Origin: Prevotella sp.
Lineage (GTDB): Bacteria; Bacteroidota; Bacteroidia; Bacteroidales; Muribaculaceae
DNA length: 64,000 bases
NCBI GenBank assembly: GCA_023662865.1
Contig: JAMPIK010000001.1
Location: 37,793-101,792, forward strand
Direction of reading: 5' to 3'
Shown piece after piece: positions 1 to 8,555 of the stretch (position 1 is its first letter; each line of letters starts with the position of its first letter). The position numbers and the translations under genes were made by a program. The notes beneath the pieces are model-generated. The model did not search any database and was not told the origin of the DNA. It saw nothing but the letters and a program-made list of their open reading frames with translations.

Positions 1-577
1 TCACACCGAGAACAATCAGCACCGCTCCCGGAATTATAGTGCCGATCAGGCCTCCGTATGTGCTGAGAACGTTGGCGGATCTCTGACCACGGAAAGCATT
101 CCATGTGGAAAGCCAATACACAATCATTGCAATAACCAAAGTATATAACTTGTTGGAAGCAAGTGAAGCGTCAAAGCTTTCCGGCCAAAACATATATGCG
201 AGCGAGGCTGCTGCAAACATCAAGACAGTGGGAAACCATATCACAACGGTCTGCCACTCGAGAAACATTGCAAGCCAACCCCATCGCGGGCCGAACGCCT
301 CTGCCACCCAACGATAAAGACCGCCGGACTTTGTATATGTAGAAGCCAATTCCGCACACACCAAAGAGAACGGCAAAAGGAAAACTACGGCAGCAAAAAG
401 ATAATAAAATATTGATTGCACACCATATTTTGCCTCTGAGGGAAGCCCGCGCAAACTCAAAATCGAAGTGATAATCAGAATGGCCATTGCGGTCATTGTA
501 ACTGTACCCTTCGCTGTAGATGATGCCTTGTTGCGCCCCGAGAGAGTTGCATCGCCATTAGAAGATGTAGTGCTCAT
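1..577 (-). CDS. GadC-like amino-acid/amine antiporter, APC superfamily (3' end outside window)
   Basis: The reading frame is open from an ATG at 577 to the window edge (192 codons), so only the N-terminal part of a membrane transporter is present. After a short polar leader (about 25 residues) come hydrophobic segments at roughly residues 28-45, 52-75, 95-115 and 130-150. The segments SILSLRGLPSEAKYG and VCAELASTYTKSGGLYRWV, with AFGPRWGWLAMFLEW following, match the N-terminus of glutamate:GABA antiporter (GadC)-type APC transporters, which exchange an amino acid for its decarboxylation product. It lies downstream of, and on the same strand as, a pyruvoyl decarboxylase gene, which fits an exchange role, but the substrate is unknown. 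A strong hairpin sits 14 bases before the ATG. Family assignment is fairly secure; the GadC label rests on remembered similarity. Confidence 0.8.
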   Translation of the reverse strand, partial: MSTTSSNGDATLSGRNKASSTAKGTVTMTAMAILIITSILSLRGLPSEAKYGVQSIFYYLFAAVVFLLPFSLVCAELASTYTKSGGLYRWVAEAFGPRWGWLAMFLEWQTVVIWFPTVLMFAAASLAYMFWPESFDASLASNKLYTLVIAMIVYWLSTWNAFRGQRSANVLSTYGGLIGTIIPGAVLIVLGV

Positions 578-591
578 GGTAGTTGAAGTTA

Positions 592-643
592 GGGTCTCAC
601 AGATAAGCGGATTAAACTGATATCCGTGAGACCCGGTTTTTTT
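592..643 (+). terminator. Hairpin plus T-run just upstream of the antiporter start
   Basis: GGGTCTCAC (592-600) pairs with GTGAGACCC (626-634), and an inner GATA/TATC extends the stem. On the plus strand it is followed by seven T (637-643), the shape of an intrinsic terminator reading left to right. No plus-strand gene precedes it. On the minus strand it is the 5' leader of the antiporter and ends 14 bases before the ATG, so it may instead act on that mRNA. Confidence 0.5.
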
Positions 644-838
644 AGGCAGGTTCTATAAATTGATTCGAGGTGATTTTGAGATGTATTTTAGGCTGATTTA
701 AGGGTTTGTTGAAGGAGCAATGCGAGCATTGTGACCAAAACAAAGCATTAAAGCAGTCAAAATTCAGCCAAAATCGGCCGAAAGCCTGCAATTTTAATAA
801 TTAATAATTTCGCAGCGTTCAATTTATAGAACCTGCCT
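644..838. repeat. 195-bp inverted-repeat-ended non-coding element
   Basis: A perfect 20-base inverted repeat (644-663, beginning AGGCAGGTTC; 819-838, ending GAACCTGCCT) bounds about 155 bases with no convincing reading frame. The interior has smaller dyads, for example CAATGC...GCATTG near 718-733. The right end (796-839) recurs with two mismatches at 57777-57820, also downstream of a minus-strand gene. This fits an interspersed non-coding repeat, possibly MITE-like. No transposase is nearby and no target duplication was identified. Confidence 0.6.
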
Positions 839-856
839 TTAATAATCTGTCACAAT

Positions 857-2014
857 TTATTCACCGACGGGGAAAGCCTGTGCGATACGTGTACCGACTT
901 TATAGTGTACGCCGGGTTGAGCGGTGATACTTACATTCGAAGCACGCTCAAATACCATTACGATATCGGAACCGCCAAACTGGAAGTAGGATATTTCTTC
1001 GCCCTTACGCAGTGTAGTGCCCGGTTCGGCAGTTACGATGATAGAGGATACCTGTGCCATACCCATAGGGAGGATAGCCACTTTGCCAATCTTGGATTGG
1101 ATTACAATCAAACCGCGAGTCTGCAAAAACTGATAGCCGGCCTCGTCTTCCGCCACCAACTTGCGACGCACAATGTGCTGACGTCCCTGAGGATCACCTT
1201 CAATAGGTTCGGCATGCACACCAAGCCATGTAGCACCCTGTATCTCACGGGCTTCAAGTACCTTGCCCCCTACCGGAGCATGCTGGCGGTGGTAGTCTGT
1301 GGTGTTAAGGAATTGGTGAATCCAGATACCTCCGCGGAAGTCGTCTTTATATGCACTTCCTTCCAGAAGCTCTTCAACACTCCATTCCAGACCCTTTATG
1401 TTTACTTTTGAGTCTGCATTGACTTCCCATTGTCCGTCGTTGGTGGAATCGGCCGGGGATGTAATTACATGGTCATCGTTTATGGCCGCTATCGGTCGGT
1501 AACCGGGTTTCACACGGCGAGCGAAGAACTGATTGAAAGTCTTCCACCCACCCATGGGCATTTCATAGTCGTCCATATTGTAGCGAGGTGAGTCGTAATA
1601 TGATTTGACTGCGGCGGGATCGAGAGATTCCGGAGTGTCCATCCACATTCCCAAAGAGATGACGAATTTACGCATCCATTTGGATAGTTCGGTAAGTTCA
1701 GGCATCACATTGCCTTTAAGTGTACTCGGCGTGATTGGAGTCTGCAACTCTTTCACGGGAGATTGATCAAGCAGGAAGTAGAACATAGTGACATGCTGAT
1801 ACACTACATCACCTTCCGGGTCTTCCTTGGGAACCCAATGAAGATTTGATTCGCACCAATCGAAATAGTCATCAAGAGTTTTGATGTTCTCATATTCGAT
1901 AACGTTCTGAGCGTGGACGTTGTCAAGTGCTTTACGGAATTTGTCTTGCCAGCCGTTGCGAGCTATCATGTCAATAAGCTCCTGAACAACGGGCGAATAG
2001 CTTTTTGTGCCCAT
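857..2014 (-). CDS. Phosphatidylserine-decarboxylase-like pyruvoyl enzyme with PSDC-type N-terminal domain
   Basis: This 385-residue protein belongs to the phosphatidylserine decarboxylase family, whose members self-cleave at a serine to make a pyruvoyl cofactor. The C-terminal half has the family signatures: a LNTTDYHRQHAPVGG block (the DYHRxHxP metal/active-site region) and a GGSD sequence at residues 347-350. The canonical bacterial cleavage motif is LGST; here cleavage would fall between G348 and S349, leaving a 37-residue alpha chain. The N-terminal ~170 residues resemble the extra domain (PSDC) seen in longer, soluble family members such as fungal PsiD-like amino-acid decarboxylases; no membrane segment is visible. 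Its neighbour is a GadC-like antiporter, not a phospholipid gene. A free amino acid is therefore a plausible substrate (inference); a lipid substrate cannot be excluded. Confidence 0.82.
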   Translation of the reverse strand: MGTKSYSPVVQELIDMIARNGWQDKFRKALDNVHAQNVIEYENIKTLDDYFDWCESNLHWVPKEDPEGDVVYQHVTMFYFLLDQSPVKELQTPITPSTLKGNVMPELTELSKWMRKFVISLGMWMDTPESLDPAAVKSYYDSPRYNMDDYEMPMGGWKTFNQFFARRVKPGYRPIAAINDDHVITSPADSTNDGQWEVNADSKVNIKGLEWSVEELLEGSAYKDDFRGGIWIHQFLNTTDYHRQHAPVGGKVLEAREIQGATWLGVHAEPIEGDPQGRQHIVRRKLVAEDEAGYQFLQTRGLIVIQSKIGKVAILPMGMAQVSSIIVTAEPGTTLRKGEEISYFQFGGSDIVMVFERASNVSITAQPGVHYKVGTRIAQAFPVGE

Positions 2015-2306
2015 AATAATGTGGTTTTTTATAGTAAAAAATTAATTGAAAGAATACCTTAACGGCATTTGCCATGTCAGGCTTTTTCTTTCATATCATA
2101 AGCTAAACGCATTATAATAGCATAAAGTTTATCGTTTCTGGAATAAAATTTCTACCAATAATACATTTTAAACTATATTATACATATCAATTCTGCAATG
2201 AGAAATCCAAGTGTGTAAATTTTAGCTAATTTAATAATGTAACAATCAGAACAACAACAGATTGTAATTATATAACGAAAAATGATATAAAATAACGGTA
2301 TGAATA

Positions 2307-2338
2307 TTTGCGATAATCAGGGAAAATTTATAGCTTTG
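2307..2338 (+). promoter_or_regulatory. Bacteroidetes-type promoter for the DPP III gene
   Basis: TTTG (2307-2310), a 20-base spacer and TAGCTTTG (2331-2338) match the Bacteroidetes consensus exactly. Initiation would be near 2343, leaving a leader of about 97 bases. The rest of the 425-base gap (2015-2439) is AT-rich; I see no gene in it and no clear promoter for the minus-strand decarboxylase. Confidence 0.75.
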
Positions 2339-2439
2339 TTCTTTGGAATATTCAGTGAGTCAATGTCTGAATACCGTGTGGCTCGGCTTCCGGCGTTGAT
2401 AAACGATAATCAGAACCTAATTAACTAAATCAATATCAA

Positions 2440-4476
2440 ATGAAAAAGACAATTCCGGCTTTGGCTTTGGGTGCCATGTTTGCTATCCCGATGCCGGCTC
2501 TGTGTGTTGAAAACAAGGATTTCAACTATCATGTAGACCGATTCGCCGACATTGAAGTGCTTCGTTACGAAGTGCCCGGCTTCAACAACCTCACCGCTCG
2601 CCAAAAGGCAATGGTATATTATTTGAGCGAGGCTGCACAAGTGGGTCGCGACATTATTTGGGATCAGAATTGCCGATACAATCTGCCCATTCGCACTACT
2701 CTTGAAGCTATATACAATAATTATAAGGGCAACAAGAACAGTGCTGATTGGAAAGCCTTCGAGCAATATCTGAAGCAGGTATGGTTCGGCAACGGCATAC
2801 ATCATCACTATTCCACCGACAAGTTCAAACCGGGCTTCTCGCAGGCTTTCTTCAAGGAGCAGGTAAACGCACTTCCGGTTGCAGAATTGCCCAAGGGATA
2901 TGCTGACAATGCAGCAGTAATAAACGAACTCGCTCCGGTAATATTCAATCCCGAGCTCTTGGCAAAGCGTGTAAATCAAGACGGTACGCAAGATGTAATT
3001 GCAACTTCCGCTACCAATCTGTACGCACCGGGTGTGACTCAGACTGAGGTGGAAGAATATTTCGCCAAACTCAAAGATCCCAACGATGCCACTCCTATAT
3101 CATACGGATTGAACAGCCGCATGAAGCATGATGAAAAGACCGGAGAACTCGTGGAGGAACACTATCAGCTCAACGGTCTTTACGGCCCGGCTATCGCCAA
3201 GATAATCTATTATCTGAGCAAGGCAAGCGAATACGCGGAGAACGATGCTCAACGCAACTACATATCTCGCCTCATTGACTATTACATAACCGGCGACCTC
3301 CGCCTCTTTGATGAGTATTCAATCCTCTGGGCCGAAGACACCACAAGTGAGGTAGACTTCGTAAACGGTTTCATTGAGAATTACGGCGATCCCTTAGGCA
3401 TGACCGCATCATGGGAAAGCTATGTTAACTTCAAGAACCTCCCCTCGTCAAAGCGCACCGAGACAATCAGCTCCAATGCTCAATGGTTTGAAGACCACAG
3501 CCCGGTAGATCCGCAATTCCGCAAGCCGGAAGTAAAAGGAGTGAGCGCGAAAGTAATCACGGCGGCCACTCTCGGCGGCGATGCCTTCCCCTCAACAGCT
3601 ATCGGTATCAACCTGCCCAACGCCGACTGGATTCGCGCTGCTCACGGCTCAAAGTCCGTTACTCTTGAAAACATCACCGAGGCTTACGCAATGGCCTCCA
3701 TCGGCAACGGTTTCAATGAGGAGTTTGTGATTGACGCTCCCACCTCAAAGCTCATGGACGACTATCTGTATATCACCGATATGCTCCACACAGACCTGCA
3801 TGAATGTCTTGGCCATGCTTCCGGCCGCCTGATGCCCGGCACTGACCCCGATGCTCTCAAAGAGCATGGCTCCACTCTTGAGGAAACACGTGCCGACCTT
3901 TTCGCACTCTATTATCTCGCAGACCCCAAGCTGCTTGAGCTCGGTATTCTTGACAACCCCGAGGCTTACAAAGCTGAATATTACAAATATATGCTCAACG
4001 GACTGATGACCCAGCTTAACCGCATCGAACTTGGTAACGATGTGGAGGAAGCTCATATGCGTAACCGTCAGCTTATTGCCAAATGGGTACTTGAACACGG
4101 TAAGAAAGACAAAGTGGTTGAGCTTGTAAAGAAGAACGGCAAGACATACGTTAAAATCAACGATTACAAGAAGATGCGCGACCTGTTCGGACAGCTCCTC
4201 GCCGAAGTGCAGCGTATCAAGAGCGAGGGCGACTATGTCGCCGGCAACAAGCTCGTCAACACCTACGGCGTAAAGATTGACAAAAAGCTCCACAAAGAAG
4301 TGCTTGACCGCTACTCAAAACTCGACATCCCCCCGTATCGCGGTTTCGTGAACCCCGTATACACCCCGATATTCAACGACAAAGGCGAAATCATTGATGT
4401 AACCATTGACTATTCCGAAGGCTACGTTGATCAAATGCTTCGCCTGAGCCGCGACTATTCCACCCTGACCAAGTAA
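2440..4476 (+). CDS. Dipeptidyl-peptidase III (peptidase family M49), secreted
   Basis: This zinc exopeptidase removes dipeptides from the N-terminus of short peptides. The 678-residue protein carries the family signatures HECLGH (H454-H459, zinc ligands and catalytic Glu455) and EETRAD (from E481; E482 is the expected third ligand). The 28-residue distance from H454 to E482 fits the shorter bacterial form described from Bacteroides thetaiotaomicron. An N-terminal signal-like segment (MKKTIPALALGAMFAIPMPA) predicts export, probably to the periplasm; the following Cys has a poor lipobox. The gene has its own promoter and converges on mutL across a long imperfect inverted repeat. Function is well supported. 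Confidence 0.95.
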   Translation: MKKTIPALALGAMFAIPMPALCVENKDFNYHVDRFADIEVLRYEVPGFNNLTARQKAMVYYLSEAAQVGRDIIWDQNCRYNLPIRTTLEAIYNNYKGNKNSADWKAFEQYLKQVWFGNGIHHHYSTDKFKPGFSQAFFKEQVNALPVAELPKGYADNAAVINELAPVIFNPELLAKRVNQDGTQDVIATSATNLYAPGVTQTEVEEYFAKLKDPNDATPISYGLNSRMKHDEKTGELVEEHYQLNGLYGPAIAKIIYYLSKASEYAENDAQRNYISRLIDYYITGDLRLFDEYSILWAEDTTSEVDFVNGFIENYGDPLGMTASWESYVNFKNLPSSKRTETISSNAQWFEDHSPVDPQFRKPEVKGVSAKVITAATLGGDAFPSTAIGINLPNADWIRAAHGSKSVTLENITEAYAMASIGNGFNEEFVIDAPTSKLMDDYLYITDMLHTDLHECLGHASGRLMPGTDPDALKEHGSTLEETRADLFALYYLADPKLLELGILDNPEAYKAEYYKYMLNGLMTQLNRIELGNDVEEAHMRNRQLIAKWVLEHGKKDKVVELVKKNGKTYVKINDYKKMRDLFGQLLAEVQRIKSEGDYVAGNKLVNTYGVKIDKKLHKEVLDRYSKLDIPPYRGFVNPVYTPIFNDKGEIIDVTIDYSEGYVDQMLRLSRDYSTLTK

Positions 4477-4484
4477 CAAAAGTC

Positions 4485-4573
4485 GCGCAGCTCGCCGACA
4501 TATAGTAACCGCGTATACACGGCAAAGCCGGGCATGCGCGGTTAGTCATATACGACAGGTCGGCGAGCTACGC
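4485..4573. terminator. Long imperfect inverted repeat between convergent DPP III and mutL
   Basis: Arms at 4485-4499 and 4559-4573 match at 14 of 15 positions (right arm GTCGGCGAGCTACGC). An inner arm around 4500-4513 pairs with about 4537-4552 (CGCGGTTA core). The structure could end transcription in both directions, although there is no strong T-run. A GCAAAGCCGGG segment in the loop (about 4522-4532) also has an inverse partner near 4609-4619. Confidence 0.5.
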
Positions 4574-4644
4574 ACGTCTGTACACCGTAACATGCTGACA
4601 CGAGACATCCGGGCTTTGCGTGGGTAACCTCCTTTTCTTGCCGG

Positions 4645-6498
4645 TTATAAGAAGAGGGCGTCGAGGCGAGTGAGGGGGAGGCGCACGAAAACGGGGTTGC
4701 CGGCGGGGGTGTGTGCCGGGTCGGGGAGGGAGAGGAGTTGGCCTACTATGTGCTCCATTTCGGCGGCGGAGAGGGTTTGGCCGCGTTTAATGGCGGCGGC
4801 GCGTGCTGTGACAAGGGCTATTCGCGCTCGCAGGTCAAGGGGAGTGGTCGTGGCATCTTTGCCGTAGTTGCTGCCTTCATCGCTCACCGAGTCAATGATT
4901 TTCAGCACCGCATCGCGTGCACTTCCCGGTTTGAGTGAGGCCGGGATGCCGCATATCTCATATTCGTTGTCGGCACTCTTTTCAAGGGTGAAACCGAGGG
5001 CTGACACCTCATCTGCCAAGCCATCAAGTATTGCGCTTTGCGCAGGGTCAAGACGGAGCGTTTCGGGGAAAGCCACGCGCTGTGAGGCCGGGGCTTCACC
5101 GTTGTCGGCTGTTTCGCGCATATATCTCTCGTACAGTATTTTTACGTGGGCGCGGTGCTGGTCTATCACCAAAAGTCCGTCGGAGTCGGGGGTGACGATA
5201 TATTTAGCGGCGCACTGTATGCATAGGGGGGCAAGGGTATCTGTGTCAAGACCCAAGTCCGGGGCAGGTGCTTCAACGGCTGCCGGCTCGGATTTTTTGT
5301 CGGCTCGGTCGGCCCCATCGCTCATAAAGCCGGTATAGAGGCTTTCCCAATTTGCCGTTGATTGTTTTTTCAAGCTTGGCGATGCGCTTGACGCATTTCT
5401 AAACGGATTGTATGAGCGGTCAACCCCCTCGGTGGGTGCACTTACAAAATCACCGTCGCGTGCCGGGTTGAGTTGCAGGGCATCTTGTGTAAAGTCTATT
5501 GAGGGGGCGGCACCGTATTTGCCCAATGAGGCTCTGACAGCAGCGACAAGGAGTTGACGAATGTCGCTCTCGTGCTCAAATTTGATTTCGCTTTTTGTGG
5601 GGGAGATATTCACGTCTATGGTGTGAGGATCCACTTCAAATTTGAGGAAGAAGCAAGGTTGAGTGTCGGTGGCGATGTATCCGTCGAAACAAGAGATTAT
5701 GGCTTTTCGGAAATAATGGTTTACCATATTGCGACCGTTGACGATGAGGAATTGCAGCGGATTGCGGCGGCGGGCGTGTTCCGGACGCGATACGAAACCG
5801 GATATTTTCACCATTGAGGTGTCTACCTCAATCGGCATGAGGTGCGGGTCGAGGCTGTTTTTCCAAATGTCGCATATGCGAGCTTTGAAGGAAGCCGGGC
5901 GCAGGTCTATGGTACGCGAGCCGGTGTTAATGCTCAGGTGAATATTGTTGTTCACCAGTGCGAGTCGTTCAAACTCGCGCATAATTGCGCTGAGTTCTAC
6001 ATTGTCGGATTTCAGAAACTTGCGTCGGGCCGGTACATTGTAAAAGAGGTTTCGCACCATGATGTTGGTACCCGGTGTGCACACCGCCGGTTCTTGCAAT
6101 TCTTTGTGCCCGCCGCTGTATATCACCCTTGTGCCAAGGCTTTCACCACGGGGGCAAGTCTTCATTTCCACTTGCGAAATGGCGCATATCGAGGCGAGTG
6201 CCTCGCCGCGGAAACCCATTGTGGTGAGGGCGAAAAGGTCATCGGCAGATTGAATTTTGGAAGTGGCGTGTCGGCCGAAAGCCATGCGGGCATCGTTCAC
6301 ACTCATTCCCTTGCCGTTGTCCACCACCTGAATAAGGGTGCGTCCAGCATCTTTGATTACAATTTGTATTTCGGAGGCTCCGGCATCCACGGAGTTTTCC
6401 ACCAGCTCTTTAAGCGCGGAAGCGGGGCGTTGCACCACCTCACCGGCCGCAATCTGGTTGGCTACCGTTTCCGGAAGTTGTCGTATAATATCAATCAT
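4645..6498 (-). CDS. mutL: DNA mismatch repair protein MutL
   Basis: MutL is the ATP-dependent matchmaker of mismatch repair, linking MutS recognition to strand removal. The 617-residue protein starts with a textbook GHKL ATPase: ELVENSVDAGA (31-41), DNGKGM (60-65) and TTMGFRGEALASI (about 92-104). A low-conservation linker (about 340-420) precedes the dimerisation domain. There the region aligned with the MutL endonuclease motif reads DQHRAHVKILYE (D446-E457): the first Glu of DQHA(X)2E(X)4E is Val452, while the second (E457) is kept. Nicking activity is therefore uncertain. The gene ends a minus-strand run with the OstA-like and foldase genes (9-base gap). Confidence 0.96.
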   Translation of the reverse strand: MIDIIRQLPETVANQIAAGEVVQRPASALKELVENSVDAGASEIQIVIKDAGRTLIQVVDNGKGMSVNDARMAFGRHATSKIQSADDLFALTTMGFRGEALASICAISQVEMKTCPRGESLGTRVIYSGGHKELQEPAVCTPGTNIMVRNLFYNVPARRKFLKSDNVELSAIMREFERLALVNNNIHLSINTGSRTIDLRPASFKARICDIWKNSLDPHLMPIEVDTSMVKISGFVSRPEHARRRNPLQFLIVNGRNMVNHYFRKAIISCFDGYIATDTQPCFFLKFEVDPHTIDVNISPTKSEIKFEHESDIRQLLVAAVRASLGKYGAAPSIDFTQDALQLNPARDGDFVSAPTEGVDRSYNPFRNASSASPSLKKQSTANWESLYTGFMSDGADRADKKSEPAAVEAPAPDLGLDTDTLAPLCIQCAAKYIVTPDSDGLLVIDQHRAHVKILYERYMRETADNGEAPASQRVAFPETLRLDPAQSAILDGLADEVSALGFTLEKSADNEYEICGIPASLKPGSARDAVLKIIDSVSDEGSNYGKDATTTPLDLRARIALVTARAAAIKRGQTLSAAEMEHIVGQLLSLPDPAHTPAGNPVFVRLPLTRLDALFL

Positions 6499-6507
6499 AA
6501 CACAATC

Positions 6508-8544
6508 TTAAAAAGCTAGGGGGAGGGCAAGCAGGTCTTCTTCCGGTGGCAGTATTCCCATTGTCGGGCTGCTGAAATATTCTTCAAGTTCAAAGGAGAG
6601 TTCGCCCAAACCGTCTTCCCAGCCTTTGCGATACCATGCATATTTGGGGCGGAGAGCTTCAAGTGTTTTGAGAGCACCCTCCATTTCAGAGAATTTTGAC
6701 GCACCGGTCAGGGAGATGAATTCCGGCAGATAAAATTGCGACTTTTGCAGAATATACAATGGTATCACTTGGCCTGACACCTCACTGCCGGAACGGGCAT
6801 AAAGTTTAATCTTCTCAATGCGGGTAGAGTCCAGGTCCACACTCAGAGTGTCTCCGGTGGCGTTCATCAGCTTATTGTAGGTGGAGTCCTCTTCTTGCGG
6901 CAGTATTATGGCTTGCACATCTGTGTGTGCGTCAAGGTGTTTTAGAGTTTCATTTTCCAGAAATGCCGTGATATGCCCGGCTCGGAGCTGATTGTAGAAC
7001 CCTTCACCCACCACTTCGGCCACAAGTCCTTTGGCAGGCAGCGTGGCTTTGTCGGCAGTCGAGTCGTTGAAGTGCACAATAATTTTCGAACCGGCCACCA
7101 TTCGCGGACCGCTCCATACAATCGGCTTTCGGTCAAGGAAAAGCAGCGAGTCGCGCGAAATCATGGTAATGGAGTCGGCAATTCCCTGAATGTCGTCACG
7201 GAAGAAACGAGCGCGGTTATATGCTTTGGCTACATGGTATTCTGAGTTGGCGTTTATTGAATCAATCCTTGCCGCCTCAATAGAGTCGGCTGGAGTTGAG
7301 AGTGAGTCAAGAAAAAGTCGTGGCAGAGGTTTCACTCCGCTGTTGAATGTTTGCAGAAAGACTTTGTCGGCTCGCAGGAAAGTTGTGTCCTTGCGCGAAT
7401 ACTCTTTGAGCAGGGGGTAACGCTCGGCGTAGGCAGTGCGGTCAAGGTCGGAGTAGTAGCCGTAACCGCCGATTAGGATGGCCTTGCGAGCGGTGTCGGT
7501 GATTACCATGGGAGTACCGCCGTTGGGCGACATAAAAGCTTCGCTGCGGCGCAGTGCGGCATCGTAGCTCAGCAAATCGCCTTCAAGGGTCGTTTCCGCA
7601 CCGGTGCTGTCAAGGTGAGATATGAATGAGCGCGAGGTGAGCTGCGCATTACCGGTGGCCATTTCATAGTTTCCGGCACTGGTGCGTATGTACTCCGGGC
7701 CGGAAAAGATTTCGGTACGATCCACCACATCTACTACACGCGTGTCCGTATGATACAGCAGTCGGTCGGTGTTCAGGCGCGAGGTACGGTTTGTGATTTG
7801 CACATCGCCGGTAACTTCAGCCACGCGAGTACCGGTGTTGTATTGGCCGTAATGAGCAGTGAGAGTGTCGCGCTCGTTGGTGCGGAGATTGTGGTTGTAC
7901 ATGCGGCCTCCCTCGGTAAAGTAGGCGAGCTTTTGCAGCAGATTGTAATCCAAGGAGTCTGTGTAAAGATACTTCTTGGTGTTGTCATGCTTGGACCAAT
8001 GCTCGAGCGACACTTCCTTGCCGCGACCGGCAGTACGCAGTCTGGCTGTTTGGGAGTTACCGTCGTAGAAGATATAATCAGACTTCACTTCCAGAGTATC
8101 GCCCTGCACCATTCTGACATTTCCGAAAGCATCAAGCGAGGAGGTTTCGGGGTAATACCAAGCGGAGTCACAGTATAGTTTAGTGCCGAATTTGCTGAAC
8201 AAAACATTTCCGCTCACCACCTGTCGCAACGTGTCCCACTCCTCGTTTGAATAGAGAACGTCGGCTTTTTCAAGGAAAAATTTGTCCGGCTGCAGACGGC
8301 TCATTTGCGGCAACGAAGGCACGATAGGTTTTATAGGCTTGGGGCGAGTATAGTTTTTCGGGTAGAGCGACAAATCGGCTTTTCGCTTGCCCTGATTGGG
8401 AGTAGTGCCGGCGGTTTTGTTTTGGCCGCGTTGCCAGCGTATCGGCTCTTGTGCGTAGGATATACAACAGAGTATGGCAACGGCAATAGCCGCCACCATA
8501 CGCACCGGTGAAAGATGAGAAAAATCAGTCAGTGAATTTTTCAA
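6508..8544 (-). CDS. OstA/LptA-like LPS-transport or organic-solvent-tolerance family protein
   Basis: The 678-residue protein has a cleavable N-terminal hydrophobic segment (about residues 16-31, ending SYAQ) followed by repeated short beta-rich units of the LptA/OstA type. These include phrases such as NEEWDTLRQVVSGNVLFS, YFTEGGRMYNHNLRTNERDT and VAEVTGDVQITNRTSRLNTD. Such domains form the periplasmic beta-jellyroll that carries lipopolysaccharide to the outer membrane. No LptD barrel is evident, so this looks like the Bacteroidetes OstA-like form. The longest frame starts with TTG at 8544, 11 bases after the SurA-like gene; an ATG at 8499 would still keep most of the signal peptide. Its place beside two foldases supports an envelope role. 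Confidence 0.82.
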   Translation of the reverse strand: MKNSLTDFSHLSPVRMVAAIAVAILCCISYAQEPIRWQRGQNKTAGTTPNQGKRKADLSLYPKNYTRPKPIKPIVPSLPQMSRLQPDKFFLEKADVLYSNEEWDTLRQVVSGNVLFSKFGTKLYCDSAWYYPETSSLDAFGNVRMVQGDTLEVKSDYIFYDGNSQTARLRTAGRGKEVSLEHWSKHDNTKKYLYTDSLDYNLLQKLAYFTEGGRMYNHNLRTNERDTLTAHYGQYNTGTRVAEVTGDVQITNRTSRLNTDRLLYHTDTRVVDVVDRTEIFSGPEYIRTSAGNYEMATGNAQLTSRSFISHLDSTGAETTLEGDLLSYDAALRRSEAFMSPNGGTPMVITDTARKAILIGGYGYYSDLDRTAYAERYPLLKEYSRKDTTFLRADKVFLQTFNSGVKPLPRLFLDSLSTPADSIEAARIDSINANSEYHVAKAYNRARFFRDDIQGIADSITMISRDSLLFLDRKPIVWSGPRMVAGSKIIVHFNDSTADKATLPAKGLVAEVVGEGFYNQLRAGHITAFLENETLKHLDAHTDVQAIILPQEEDSTYNKLMNATGDTLSVDLDSTRIEKIKLYARSGSEVSGQVIPLYILQKSQFYLPEFISLTGASKFSEMEGALKTLEALRPKYAWYRKGWEDGLGELSFELEEYFSSPTMGILPPEEDLLALPLAF

Positions 8545-8555
8545 AGTAAGTCGTC

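Noticed and set aside
905..1411. Open plus-strand frame of 168 codons opposite the decarboxylase gene
   Set aside because: It lies wholly inside a well-supported gene on the other strand and shows no family motif; it is a shadow frame.
2425..2991. Open minus-strand frame over the start of the DPP III gene
   Set aside because: It overlaps the signal peptide and N-terminal region of a clear M49 peptidase; no independent features.
5842..6519. 225-codon plus-strand frame inside mutL
   Set aside because: It is antisense to the highly conserved GHKL ATPase domain, without recognisable motifs or promoter.
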